Part shown: piece by piece, positions 16,402 to 46,986 of the stretch | Layout: every line of letters starts with the position of its first letter | Numbering within the stretch: position 1 is the first letter of the stretch | Assembly: GCA_944548615.1 (NCBI GenBank) | Contig: OX155980.1 | Location: forward strand, 41,627,865 to 41,691,864 | Reading direction: 5' to 3' | Source: Micropterix aruncella | Taxonomy: Eukaryota > Arthropoda > Insecta > Lepidoptera > Micropterigidae | Length of the DNA: 64,000 bases | Program-made: the position numbers and the translations under genes | Notes under the pieces: generated by a model | Told to the model about the DNA's origin: nothing | Databases searched by the model: none | The model's input: the letters and a program-made list of their open reading frames with translations, nothing else

Positions 16402-18449
16402 ATGGCCAGGAAATCAAAATTTTTACAACATAAACGCCGTATACTGGAGAAAAATAGATTATTAAGGTAAGTAACGTGTATTATTACGTGTATATTATTA
16501 CCATTTCTCTGCTCTGACGTTCCTTGCCTGACGTCACATTGGGGTGACTAGACGAATAGGTTTCGTGCAACAAGTTCACTAATTAACAGTTATAAAATAA
16601 AATACGTCATTTTATTTCATAAACTGACGTGATTACTGTTAGATCAAACTTGAATATTGATTTTGAAAATCGATTTAGGGTCGATTTCAATATGAAACCT
16701 GCGGGTAAAAGTACCTACACATAAGTATAAGTTGAACCGTCGATTTGCTAAATTCATTCATAAAGCGACAAATTTTCATTCGTGATTTTCGTAGTATGAC
16801 GTAAATTATACTTTGGTTGGAGGGGGTTGTACCTATTTGTTGCAATAAGATCATTTTGTGGTTTTTAGCCAAAAATCTAGTAGTAATCATAATAATTCTA
16901 CTTATAACTTAGTTAGGCGCATATCTGACTCATCCATATTTATACTGACTCTAACGCTGTAGGTAGACAGTCTTTTTTTAAATTTGTCAGTTTTTAAACC
17001 TTCTTTTATTTTCTAATTTCTACTACTTCTAATTTCGAACTTGGAATGCTATTTCGAATTTCGAACTTGAAATCGTACTTCGAATTTCAAACTTGAAATT
17101 GTGCTTCGAATTTTGAACTTGACATTCTACTTCGAATTTCGAACTTGACATTCTACTTCGAATTTCGAACTTGAAATTCTACGTTGAATTTCGAACTTGA
17201 CATTTTACTTCGAATTTCGCACTTGATATTTTACTTCGAATTTCGAACTTGAAATTCTACGTCGAATTTCGAACTTGACATTTTACTTCGAATTTCGAAC
17301 TTGATATTTTACTTCGAATTTCGAACTTGCAATTCGACGTCGAATTTCGAACTTGACATTTTACTTCGAATTTCGAACTTGACATTCTACTTCAAATTTT
17401 GAACTTAATATTCATTCTACTTCAAATTTCGAACTTGACATTTTGACATTTGAAATTCGGAATTTCGATTAAATTTCGATAATATCGGAATTCGAATTAA
17501 AATTTCGAAATTTTGTATTGTGCTTTGAATTTCGAACTTGACATTCTACTTCTTTTTTCACAGGAAAAGACAAAAATTGGACAGTAATGAAGAGAATGTC
17601 GTGCAATGTAGAGCTGTTGAAAATATAGAAAATGTAACGCTACAAGAAAATCTATTTCACAGCCAACAACTTCAAATTTATGAACAGCGTAATGAATGCA
17701 TTACTCCCGAAGTTGTTCTATACAGGAACACAGGAATTCCTGGCGATGGTAATTGTCTATTCCACTCGCTCATAAGTGTTTTGCAAATTCAAATTGAGAC
17801 TTGTGACTTGAGAAATCAGTTACGCGATTCACCCTATTTAAACTCCTGCCACAATCCGCAAGAAGCATATAACATTCTATCAAGCACTAATGATTACGGA
17901 GATTTGGATTGTTTGTACTTATTTTCAAAAATGTACAATCAAAATGTTTGTATACATTATTGTTTTTACAACATAACTACAACGAATCAAGACACTATCT
18001 TTTGTTATTTTAAAGCGAATAATACACAAAACTGGATTCATCTTCATCTTCGTGAACAACATGTCACACCTTTTTATGAAGTATCAGATTTATTGGAGAC
18101 AATACAAGACGCTGCCCAAAATGAAGCCCATGTTGATGCCAATATTCAACTATTGCGTGACAATTATAATGAAGACCCTACCGAAGATAACCATAACGAT
18201 CATGAAAATGAAATTGAGATTGATAGAGAAAATCGCATTGGTGAAAAAATTATGGATTTTATTGTTGATGGTACTATTCCAGTTTACACAAATTATCATA
18301 AACACAGTACAAGTCATATTGATTTTTATAAAGACTTTACGAGTAATTCATTTGGTCATTCTTGTATTATTTGCGACAGACTATGGTGGAAAAGAGACTT
18401 TAAAATGTCGACCAGTAAACATGAAAGTATTTTGAAAACAATACTGCAG
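16402..18449 (+). CDS. OTU-domain protein of a Helentron, partial, second copy (exons 16402-16466 and 17564-18449)
   Basis: Same two-exon model as the copy at 13721, shifted by 2681 bp, with the same GTAAGT donor, CAG acceptor and terminal GTAATC donor. The single difference I noticed in the exons (an A to C in the ENRIGEK region) is silent in this frame. The protein keeps the GDGNCLFHSL motif and the CIICDRLWW Cys pair. It too lacks all downstream exons, so neither copy can supply a full transposition protein. Confidence 0.7.
17016..17551 (+). repeat. 26-bp intronic minisatellite in copy B
   Basis: Same array as in copy A, nearly unit-for-unit identical, which shows the 2.68-kb duplication is younger than the minisatellite. 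Confidence 0.9.
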
Positions 18450-18471
18450 GTAATCTTAATTATATAGTTTT

Positions 18472-19041
18472 AAGCTATTGCATAGCTTTTTTCGCGGGCC
18501 GGCCAGCGCGGCGACCGAATGAAGAAATTTCTTAACGAAAATTAATGATTGTAAACTGATAATTACGTCTAAACGAGTACTGCTTACGATTAAAAAAAAA
18601 ATATATGTTAAACAAGAACATTTTCCTAATATTCTCAGCTTTGAATATTTTAGATTTTGTTTATATTACATAGTGTAATTAATTTGTGAAATTAGGTCTA
18701 ACCGAACACAAAAACGACTACTACGCAAATACTATTTGGCGTATTATTATGAAACCTGCACCATTTTAAAGATAATTTAATTATCCATCTTTTTATCTAC
18801 GATTTTTTTCGAATAATCCGTTTTTTTTGCTTTATCGAATAAAAAAAACGTGCGCGGTGCTCTATCGGAAGACGTTTAAATTATTCCGAATCATTTGCTT
18901 TCGCATAATTTCAACGTTTTCCGATAGAGCGCAGTTATCTGATATCAGAAAAAATAAAATAAATAAATAATTATAATTGCATAATTTGTTAAAAATGCTA
19001 TGCAATAGCTTTACAGCGGCAGTCCCCGAGTGCCACACGTA
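18472..19041 (+). mobile_element. Helentron-type non-autonomous element
   Basis: About 570 bp, AAGCTATTGC to GAGTGCCACACGTA, flanked by T runs, with the same asymmetric terminal repeat and internal hairpin (about 18856-18930, partly deleted) as the elements at 8.5 kb. It follows copy B directly, separated by TTTT. Confidence 0.8.
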
Positions 19042-25330
<6,289 letters not shown>

Positions 25331-28300
25331 GCCACTTACATCGTGACGAAGGATTCCCTTGATCGGATTCGGGAATGCTTTAGGTGTTAACGAGAATGAT
25401 GAATGCCTCTCACTTGCGGAAAGAGGAGTAGGTTTAAGTTGGGCCCATTTTTCAACTAGTAAACGCTCACCCTTCATCCAATTATCTCAAAAATTAAGCT
25501 ACAATCCTTCTTTATACGTAAACTCACTCAATTTCCTATTATTTCAGGGGAAATAACAAGACAAGACGAGCTACTTGACAGATGGAAGAATTTAAAATTT
25601 CGAATTTCGTTTTTTTATTTTCTAAAGGTGCGATATAAAGAAGCTGCGATCAATATTCAGCTGAAAACTTAAAACTAAAAGCGTGACATGCCCTCATATC
25701 AATGAAAGGAAGCAGTCAGCTCTTTCCTATTAGTTGGAAAGATTACCTTTAACCTAAATGGATTATTTACAATGAACGAAACATAAAATATGTAAAAATT
25801 CAATATTTTGAAATATTTGATAGTTTTGTGTATATATTCTTTTTAGAATTGATCAATAAGATGATTATAAAGTAAATAATTATAAAAGCCACTTACATCG
25901 TGACGAAGGATTCCCTTGATCGGATTCGGGAATGCTTTAGGTGTTAACGAGAATGATGAATGCCTCTCACTTGCGGAAAGAGGAGTAGGTTTAAGTTGGG
26001 CCCATTTTTCAACTAGTAAACGCTCACCCTTCATCCAATTATCTCAAAAATTAAGCTACAATCCTTCTTTATACGTAAACTCACTCAATTTCCTATTATT
26101 TCAGGGGAAATAACAAGACAAGACGAGCTACTTGACAGATGGAAGAATTTAAAATTTCGAATTTCGTTTTTTTATTTTCTAAAGGTGCGATATAAAGAAG
26201 CTGCGATCAATATTCAGCTGAAAACTTAAAACTAAAAGCGTGACATGCCCTCATATCAATGAAAGGAAGCAGTCAGCTCTTTCCTATTAGTTGGAAAGAT
26301 TACCTTTAACCTAAATGGATTATTTACAATGAACGAAACTTAAAATATGTAAAAATTCAATATTTTGAAATATTTGATAGTTTTGTGTATATATTCTTTT
26401 TAGAATTGATCAATAAGATGATTATAAAGTAAATAATTATAAAAGCCACTTACATCGTGACGAAGGATTCCCTTGATCGGATTCGGGAATGCTTTAGGTG
26501 TTAACGAGAATGATGAATGCCTCTCACTTGCGGAAAGAGGAGTAGGTTTAAGTTGGGCCCATTTTTCAACTAGTAAACGCTCACCCTTCATCCAATTATC
26601 TCAAAAATTAAGCTACAATCCTTCTTTATACGTAAACTCACTCAATTTCCTATTATTTCAGGGGAAATAACAAGACAAGACGAGCTACTTGACAGATGGA
26701 AGAATTTAAAATTTCGAATTTCGTTTTTTTATTTTCTAAAGGTGCGATATAAAGAAGCTGCGATCAATATTCAGCTGAAAACTTAAAACTAAAAGCGTGA
26801 CATGCCCTCATATCAATGAAAGGAAGCAGTCAGCTCTTTCCTATTAGTTGGAAAGATTACCTTTAACCTAAATGGATTATTTACAATGAACGAAACATAA
26901 AATATGTAAAAATTCAATATTTTGAAATATTTGATAGTTTTGTGTATATATTCTTTTTAGAATTGATCAATAAGATGATTATAAAGTAAATAATTATAAA
27001 AGCCACTTACATCGTGACGAAGGATTCCCTTGATCGGATTCGGGAATGCTTTAGGTGTTAACGAGAATGATGAATGCCTCTCACTTGCGGAAAGAGGAGT
27101 AGGTTTAAGTTGGGCCCATTTTTCAACTAGTAAACGCTCACCCTTCATCCAATTATCTCAAAAATTAAGCTACAATCCTTCTTTATACGTAAACTCACTC
27201 AATTTCCTATTATTTCAGGGGAAATAACAAGACAAGACGAGCTACTTGACAGATGGAAGAATTTAAAATTTCGAATTTCGTTTTTTTATTTTCTAAAGGT
27301 GCGATATAAAGAAGCTGCGATCAATATTCAGCTGAAAACTTAAAACTAAAAGCGTGACATGCCCTCATATCAATGAAAGGAAGCAGTCAGCTCTTTCCTA
27401 TTAGTTGGAAAGATTACCTTTAACCTAAATGGATTATTTACAATGAACGAAACATAAAATATGTAAAAATTCAATATTTTGAAATATTTGATAGTTTTGT
27501 GTATATATTCTTTTTAGAATTGATCAATAAGATGATTATAAAGTAAATAATTATAAAAGCCACTTACATCGTGACGAAGGATTCCCTTGATCGGATTCGG
27601 GAATGCTTTAGGTGTTAACGAGAATGATGAATGCCTCTCACTTGCGGAAAGAGGAGTAGGTTTAAGTTGGGCCCATTTTTCAACTAGTAAACGCTCACCC
27701 TTCATCCAATTATCTCAAAAATTAAGCTACAATCCTTCTTTATACGTAAACTCACTCAATTTCCTATTATTTCAGGGGAAATAACAAGACAAGACGAGCT
27801 ACTTGACAGATGGAAGAATTTAAAATTTCGAATTTCGTTTTTTTATTTTCTAAAGGTGCGATATAAAGAAGCTGCGATCAATATTCAGCTGAAAACTTAA
27901 AACTAAAAGCGTGACATGCCCTCATATCAATGAAAGGAAGCAGTCAGCTCTTTCCTATTAGTTGGAAAGATTACCTTTAACCTAAATGGATTATTTACAA
28001 TGAACGAAACATAAAATATGTAAAAATTCAATATTTTGAAATATTTGATAGTTTTGTGTATATATTCTTTTTAGAATTGATCAATAAGATGATTATAAAG
28101 TAAATAATTATAAAAGCCACTTACATCGTGACGAAGGATTCCCTTGATCGGATTCGGGAATGCTTTAGGTGTTAACGAGAATGATGAATGCCTCTCACTT
28201 GCGGAAAGAGGAGTAGGTTTAAGTTGGGCCCATTTTTCAACTAGTAAACGCTCACCCTTCATCCAATTATCTCAAAAATTAAGCTACAATCCTTCTTTAT

Positions 28301-31300
28301 ACGTAAACTCACTCAATTTCCTATTATTTCAGGGGAAATAACAAGACAAGACGAGCTACTTGACAGATGGAAGAATTTAAAATTTCGAATTTCGTTTTTT
28401 TATTTTCTAAAGGTGCGATATAAAGAAGCTGCGATCAATATTCAGCTGAAAACTTAAAACTAAAAGCGTGACATGCCCTCATATCAATGAAAGGAAGCAG
28501 TCAGCTCTTTCCTATTAGTTGGAAAGATTACCTTTAACCTAAATGGATTATTTACAATGAACGAAACATAAAATATGTAAAAATTCAATATTTTGAAATA
28601 TTTGATAGTTTTGTGTATATATTCTTTTTAGAATTGATCAATAAGATGATTATAAAGTAAATAATTATAAAAGCCACTTACATCGTGACGAAGGATTCCC
28701 TTGATCGGATTCGGGAATGCTTTAGGTGTTAACGAGAATGATGAATGCCTCTCACTTGCGGAAAGAGGAGTAGGTTTAAGTTGGGCCCATTTTTCAACTA
28801 GTAAACGCTCACCCTTCATCCAATTATCTCAAAAATTAAGCTACAATCCTTCTTTATACGTAAACTCACTCAATTTCCTATTATTTCAGGGGAAATAACA
28901 AGACAAGACGAGCTACTTGACAGATGGAAGAATTTAAAATTTCGAATTTCGTTTTTTTATTTTCTAAAGGTGCGATATAAAGAAGCTGCGATCAATATTC
29001 AGCTGAAAACTTAAAACTAAAAGCGTGACATGCCCTCATATCAATGAAAGGAAGCAGTCAGCTCTTTCCTATTAGTTGGAAAGATTACCTTTAACCTAAA
29101 TGGATTATTTACAATGAACGAAACATAAAATATGTACAAATTCAATATTTTGAAATATTTGATAGTTTTGTGTATATATTCTTTTTAGAATTGATCAATA
29201 AGATGATTATAAAGTAAATAATTATAAAAGCCACTTACATCGTGACGAAGGATTCCCTTGATCGGATTCGGGAATGCTTTAGGTGTTAACGAGAATGATG
29301 AATGCCTCTCACTTGCGGAAAGAGGAGTAGGTTTAAGTTGGGCCCATTTTTCAACTAGTAAACGCTCACCCTTCATCCAATTATCTCAAAAATTAAGCTA
29401 CAATCCTTCTTTATACGTAAACTCACTCAATTTCCTATTATTTCAGGGGAAATAACAAGACAAGACGAGCTACTTGACAGATGGAAGAATTTAAAATTTC
29501 GAATTTCGTTTTTTTATTTTCTAAAGGTGCGATATAAAGAAGCTGCGATCAATATTCAGCTGAAAACTTAAAACTAAAAGCGTGACATGCCCTCATATCA
29601 ATGAAAGGAAGCAGTCAGCTCTTTCCTATTAGTTGGAAAGATTACCTTTAACCTAAATGGATTATTTACAATGAACGAAACATAAAATATGTAAAAATTC
29701 AATATTTTGAAATATTTGATAGTTTTGTGTATATATTCTTTTTAGAATTGATCAATAAGATGATTATAAAGTAAATAATTATAAAAGCCACTTACATCGT
29801 GACGAAGGATTCCCTTGATCGGATTCGGGAATGCTTTAGGTGTTAACGAGAATGATGAATGCCTCTCACTTGCGGAAAGAGGAGTAGGTTTAAGTTGGGC
29901 CCATTTTTCAACTAGTAAACGCTCACCCTTCATCCAATTATCTCAAAAATTAAGCTACAATCCTTCTTTATACGTAAACTCACTCAATTTCCTATTATTT
30001 CAGGGGAAATAACAAGACAAGACGAGCTACTTGACAGATGGAAGAATTTAAAATTTCGAATTTCGTTTTTTTATTTTCTAAAGGTGCGATATAAAGAAGC
30101 TGCGATCAATATTCAGCTGAAAACTTAAAACTAAAAGCGTGACATGCCCTCATATCAATGAAAGGAAGCAGTCAGCTCTTTCCTATTAGTTGGAAAGATT
30201 ACCTTTAACCTAAATGGATTATTTACAATGAACGAAACATAAAATATGTAAAAATTCAATATTTTGAAATATTTGATAGTTTTGTGTATATATTCTTTTT
30301 AGAATTGATCAATAAGATGATTATAAAGTAAATAATTATAAAAGCCACTTACATCGTGACGAAGGATTCCCTTGATCGGATTCGGGAATGCTTTAGGTGT
30401 TAACGAGAATGATGAATGCCTCTCACTTGCGGAAAGAGGAGTAGGTTTAAGTTGGGCCCATTTTTCAACTAGTAAACGCTCACCCTTCATCCAATTATCT
30501 CAAAAATTAAGCTACAATCCTTCTTTATACGTAAACTCACTCAATTTCCTATTATTTCAGGGGAAATAACAAGACAAGACGAGCTACTTGACAGATGGAA
30601 GAATTTAAAATTTCGAATTTCGTTTTTTTATTTTCTAAAGGTGCGATATAAAGAAGCTGCGATCAATATTCAGCTGAAAACTTAAAACTAAAAGCGTGAC
30701 ATGCCCTCATATCAATGAAAGGAAGCAGTCAGCTCTTTCCTATTAGTTGGAAAGATTACCTTTAACCTAAATGGATTATTTACAATGAACGAAACATAAA
30801 ATATGTAAAAATTCAATATTTTGAAATATTTGATAGTTTTGTGTATATATTCTTTTTAGAATTGATCAATAAGATGATTATAAAGTAAATAATTATAAAA
30901 GCCACTTACATCGTGACGAAGGATTCCCTTGATCGGATTCGGGAATGCTTTAGGTGTTAACGAGAATGATGAATGCCTCTCACTTGCGGAAAGAGGAGTA
31001 GGTTTAAGTTGGGCCCATTTTTCAACTAGTAAACGCTCACCCTTCATCCAATTATCTCAAAAATTAAGCTACAATCCTTCTTTATACGTAAACTCACTCA
31101 ATTTCCTATTATTTCAGGGGAAATAACAAGACAAGACGAGCTACTTGACAGATGGAAGAATTTAAAATTTCGAATTTCGTTTTTTTATTTTCTAAAGGTG
31201 CGATATAAAGAAGCTGCGATCAATATTCAGCTGAAAACTTAAAACTAAAAGCGTGACATGCCCTCATATCAATGAAAGGAAGCAGTCAGCTCTTTCCTAT

Positions 31301-32217
31301 TAGTTGGAAAGATTACCTTTAACCTAAATGGATTATTTACAATGAACGAAACATAAAATATGTAAAAATTCAATATTTTGAAATATTTGATAGTTTTGTG
31401 TATATATTCTTTTTAGAATTGATCAATAAGATGATTATAAAGTAAATAATTATAAAAGCCACTTACATCGTGACGAAGGATTCCCTTGATCGGATTCGGG
31501 AATGCTTTAGGTGTTAACGAGAATGATGAATGCCTCTCACTTGCGGAAAGAGGAGTAGGTTTAAGTTGGGCCCATTTTTCAACTAGTAAACGCTCACCCT
31601 TCATCCAATTATCTCAAAAATTAAGCTACAATCCTTCTTTATACGTAAACTCACTCAATTTCCTATTATTTCAGGGGAAATAACAAGACAAGACGAGCTA
31701 CTTGACAGATGGAAGAATTTAAAATTTCGAATTTCGTTTTTTTATTTTCTAAAGGTGCGATATAAAGAAGCTGCGATCAATATTCAGCTGAAAACTTAAA
31801 ACTAAAAGCGTGACATGCCCTCATATCAATGAAAGGAAGCAGTCAGCTCTTTCCTATTAGTTGGAAAGATTACCTTTAACCTAAATGGATTATTTACAAT
31901 GAACGAAACATAAAATATGTAAAAATTCAATATTTTGAAATATTTGATAGTTTTGTGTATATATTCTTTTTAGAATTGATCAATAAGATGATTATAAAGT
32001 AAATAATTATAAAAGCCACTTACATCGTGACGAAGGATTCCCTTGATCGGATTCGGGAATGCTTTAGGTGTTAACGAGAATGATGAATGCCTCTCACTTG
32101 CGGAAAGAGGAGTAGGTTTAAGTTGGGCCCATTTTTCAACTAGTAAACGCTCACCCTTCATCCAATTATCTCAAAAATTAAGCTACAATCCTTCTTTATA
32201 CGTAAACTCACTCAATT
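25331..32217 (+). repeat. homogeneous 557-bp tandem array, left arm of a giant palindrome
   Basis: Thirteen units at exactly 557-bp spacing. Only private substitutions were noticed (for example near 26339 and 29137). Each unit has open frames of about 63-65 codons on both strands over the same GC-richer 190 bp. The minus-strand one ends its conserved part with GAT|GTAAGTGGC, a splice-donor-like string. In the diverged units and in the related 590-bp family the frame is broken, so I treat the unit as non-coding. Confidence 0.95.
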
Positions 32218-32241
32218 TCCTATTATTTCAGGGGAAATAAC
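32218..32241. other. centre of the giant inverted repeat
   Basis: The left arm reads through ACTCACTCAATT and the right arm starts AATTGAGTGAGT, leaving a spacer of about 24 nt (TCCTATTATTTCAGGGGAAA plus four). The two arms join at different points of the unit, so this is a real junction rather than a simple mirror of one unit boundary. At least 5.2 kb on each side is near-perfectly inverted. Confidence 0.9.
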
Positions 32242-41165
<8,924 letters not shown>

Positions 41166-41179
41166 ATATATTGATATTT

Positions 41180-41535
41180 TAAGTGTGTAAATTTTTTTAA
41201 ATTATTTTCAATAATATATAAAATTAGATTCATGAAAAGTTACTTATCTGGGGTCCTGGTGGACCAGAAACATTTAAACGATAGTTAATGTCCTCTTTAA
41301 ATACTTAGGGCAGCGGCACCTGTTTCCGCAATTGATAACCTATGATGTTCTTAGTTATTGCAGCCGAATTACTGTATGCCCTTGGATATAATACGTATAG
41401 GAGGATGGTTTCTGTAACAGAAATGGATGTTAGTAACTTATTTTAGAAGAAATTATATGATTGAGAATATTTCGACACTAGTCGTATTCATCTCTATGAC
41501 ATTTCATGAGATATGCATGAGAAATATATGTATTT
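41180..41535 (-). mobile_element. PLE-type 3' cassette, second subfamily
   Basis: Read on the minus strand, it follows the same order as the cassettes at 6.8 and 39 kb: (TA)n, CATGAAATGTCA, a paired motif (41463-41494), TTTCTGTTACAG, a GC-richer block of about 150 bp, GACCCCAGATAAGTAACTTTTC, then AT-rich DNA. The middle block is otherwise quite different in sequence, so this is a distant relative recognised by order and motifs. Confidence 0.5.
41463..41494 (-). other. candidate structured RNA motif, copy in second subfamily
   Basis: On the minus strand: outer stem GAGA / TCTC, inner stem CGAC / GTCG with a TAGT loop, 5' internal TGAATA and 3' internal AAATAT. The stems differ from copy 1 yet pair perfectly; the TGA and AAATAT parts are the same. 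Confidence 0.5.
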
Positions 41536-41544
41536 ATATATATA

Positions 41545-41611
<67 letters not shown>
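41536..41611. repeat. (TA)n microsatellite
   Basis: About 76 bp of TA with one ACA interruption, between the cassette and the 590-bp array. Confidence 0.95.
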
Positions 41612-43925
<2,314 letters not shown>

Positions 43926-43928
43926 ATT

Positions 43929-44246
<318 letters not shown>

Positions 44247-44446
44247 NNNNNNNNNNNNNNNNNNNNNNNNNNNNNNNNNNNNNNNNNNNNNNNNNNNNNN
44301 NNNNNNNNNNNNNNNNNNNNNNNNNNNNNNNNNNNNNNNNNNNNNNNNNNNNNNNNNNNNNNNNNNNNNNNNNNNNNNNNNNNNNNNNNNNNNNNNNNNN
44401 NNNNNNNNNNNNNNNNNNNNNNNNNNNNNNNNNNNNNNNNNNNNNN
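44247..44446. other. assembly gap, exactly 200 N
   Basis: A round 200-N gap is a scaffold-join placeholder of unknown real size. Adjacency across it is not proven. Confidence 0.99.
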
Positions 44447-45861
44447 TGTAAAACAGACCACAACAGTAATATAACTCTAAATCATTCCCAATTTATAAAC
44501 GTTTATTAAATATTGTACATTAAAATTTCCAAATTATACAAACACAACTGCAAATTACAAACCGCGCCAAAATATTTCTCTTTCCTTCTTTCTTCAAACA
44601 ATCAGCGGACCTATAAGCCCGAATAAATAAATAATATAAAAAAATAATTATTTCACATCCTCACAAAGAATAAAGTAAAAATACAATAACCACTACGATC
44701 AAAACTGCTAATAAAATAAATCTCTTTGCACAAGTTCCATTTTAATTATTTACCTTCAAATATTATACCTCTTATCGCTTGTCGTTATTTATAAAAGTAT
44801 AAATCGTAACCGCATCACCGGCGCGCCTAAGATAACACGCACGGACAAATAAGATTACGACAATACGCATCGACAATATACCGACTCGTCAAACCTACAC
44901 GCATATACACGCAAGTTCTGTACGGCTAGGCAGCTTGTCTCACCGCCAGCGTGCGGCGCGCGTAAAACCTGTTTGCACAAATAGCATCGTCGAACAAAAC
45001 GAGCTGATTACCTACTCGCGGTCGCCGTCGCGCGCGCCGCGCCTACAAATAATTCATTCGAATACGCGCGCGCACACTACTAACGCAAGCCGCGCGATCA
45101 TCGAATCATTTCACGCGACCAAGACCATAGGAAAGCCATGCGAATTGAAAACACTTAAAACACAAATAACATCTTTACGACTCAATAACGCGAACTACAA
45201 CTATATATTTTTTTTAATATATACTATACTTAGCTCACACAATAATACACACACATAAAAATCAACAGAAAAACAACAATAACACAAGGACTTCATAAAT
45301 TTCGATCAACGAAACGAGTTCTACATCAGTAACTTTTTTAATAGACGCATCTACACACAAACGAACAATAGATAGAAGCTGCTTCGCAACACAACAACAT
45401 ATTTTTAAAAAAACCCACTAGCCTGCACAACTTATCAATAAAAATAATAAAAAAATAAAAACTTAGAATTCGCTCACTACAACAAAAAAACTTAACACCT
45501 AGATTTTTTTCAAATAAAACACACCGACATAGAAACAACACAACTCGAGTAGACTTTCCCATATACACAGCACATACACTTCTCCTCGCTTCATAAATTC
45601 TATAAACAACACACTCAAATTAAAACACCGAGACATAACTACACCGAATACCTTTCACAATTAACAATCAAACGACCAATTTCTTATAGCCAACACAATT
45701 AGAGACGAAATACTGTGCATGCCGTACTTCTGTCATATTTCCTTCCTATCGTGAAACACCTAGAAACACAACAACACACTCTCTCCCTGCAATAACGGTT
45801 CATAAGGCATAACTTTGAGCACATAGACACCTCATAATTCCGAACTCAGCCAAGAAGCAAA
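44447..45861 (+). mobile_element. 5' region (possible LTR and leader) of an LTR retrotransposon
   Basis: About 1.4 kb directly upstream of gag, strikingly poor in G on the plus strand and rich in A and C, as is the gag frame itself. Such a skew is common in retroelement RNAs. It begins TGTAAAACAG just after the gap. I could not place an LTR end or primer-binding site. Open frames on it (44935-45258 and a minus-strand one at 45338-45568) match nothing. Confidence 0.4.
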
Positions 45862-46986
45862 ATGCCTACACGCAAGATAAAATCAGCGAGCAAGAAAGCC
45901 CAGCGTCGTCAGCATTCTCCAGACATGACAGAAGACAAGGAAACTCAACATACCATCAACGTCGGAACCCAACAAAAGCAGCATAATACAAGAGCCAACT
46001 CAAAGACAAGCCCAACCGACAGGAGATCAATGCCACCATCTCCACCAGAAATCGAGCACACAAACAATGCCCCCTCGGAGGACGAACTGGAAGCACATAC
46101 ACACCAAGCGGACACGCGAAGAGCAGCGACGCAACGCAGAGACACAGAAACGGACATATTCCACACAACTACAAGCGGAAATACAAGATCTCACCCTAGC
46201 CTCTTCAAATGGAACCTAAAGTTCGACGGCTCGAAACCAATACTGGATTTCATCGATCTGGTCGAGGACAAAGTACAGGCCAGAGGAGTAAGCGAAGAAG
46301 AACTGGTGCAAGGTTTTTCAGACCTACTCGAAGGATCTTCCCTACGATGGTTCCGTACCATCAGGTCATACGCTACATCTTGGAAAACACTAAAAGCAGC
46401 CCTCATCTACAAATACGAAAATATCAACTATCAAGCAAGACTGGAAAACGAGCTGCGGAACACCAAACAGATGCCAGGAGAATCTATGAACGACTTCCTG
46501 ACGCGACTGGACACAATGAACAGTAGACTGTCGCCGAGATTGAGGGACAGCACCATGCTGGAAGTGATAAAACTGAACGTTTTACCACTCTACCACACAC
46601 TATTCGGTACGACAAAACTCACGGACATCGGACACCTCTTAGACGTCGCAAAGAACTTCGAGCAATATGCGCTACCGGCCGGAATCACAACAACCTGTTA
46701 CAACCAACCGCGCCAGCAAACACCAGGGAAGTCAAAAACCCAAGTAGCCGCAATGCACGACCAACCCGACTACGAGGATACAGCGTACGAAAGTCCAACT
46801 GAACTAGCCGCCATACCACAACACCGCAACCCCAATCCGAGCTTCATTCCAGATCGCCCGCGTCCCAACTTCAGCAGACAACCGACATCGCCGTCCGACA
46901 GACCACGAGAGCACTACCGAGAAAACTACCAGCGCGGAAACCCAAACCAGCAAAAACAGTGCAGGAAATGCGAAAGAATTTTGTAA
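45862..46986 (+). pseudogene. gag: retrotransposon gag polyprotein, truncated in the zinc knuckle (374 codons)
   Basis: The frame opens with a basic, disordered N-terminus (about residues 1-110, rich in K/R/Q/T). A Retrotrans_gag-type capsid region follows (about 115-270): FKWNLKFDGSKPILDFIDLV, GSSLRWFRTIRS, and a helical NELRNTKQMPGESMNDFLTRL. A Pro/Arg-rich C-terminus ends with QCRKCERIL and a stop. QCRKC is the first Cys pair of a CCHC knuckle; the rest is lost, and base composition changes at once after the stop. No protease or polymerase follows. Capsid type suggests a Ty3/Gypsy-like element. The start ATG lies in a poor-G leader without another nearby in-frame ATG. Confidence 0.75.

Larger units (their letters stand above)
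15791..18471 (+). mobile_element. autonomous Helentron 5' fragment, tandem copy B
   Basis: A second head-to-tail copy of the 2681-bp unit, starting AAGCTATTGC after TTTT. Beyond the first 40 bp I noticed only two substitutions against copy A (one in the minisatellite, one in codons near 18235). Its first bases (TTTTTTCGCGGGCCGGCC) match those of the third, short copy at 18472 rather than copy A, which limits where the duplication joined. Confidence 0.75.
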
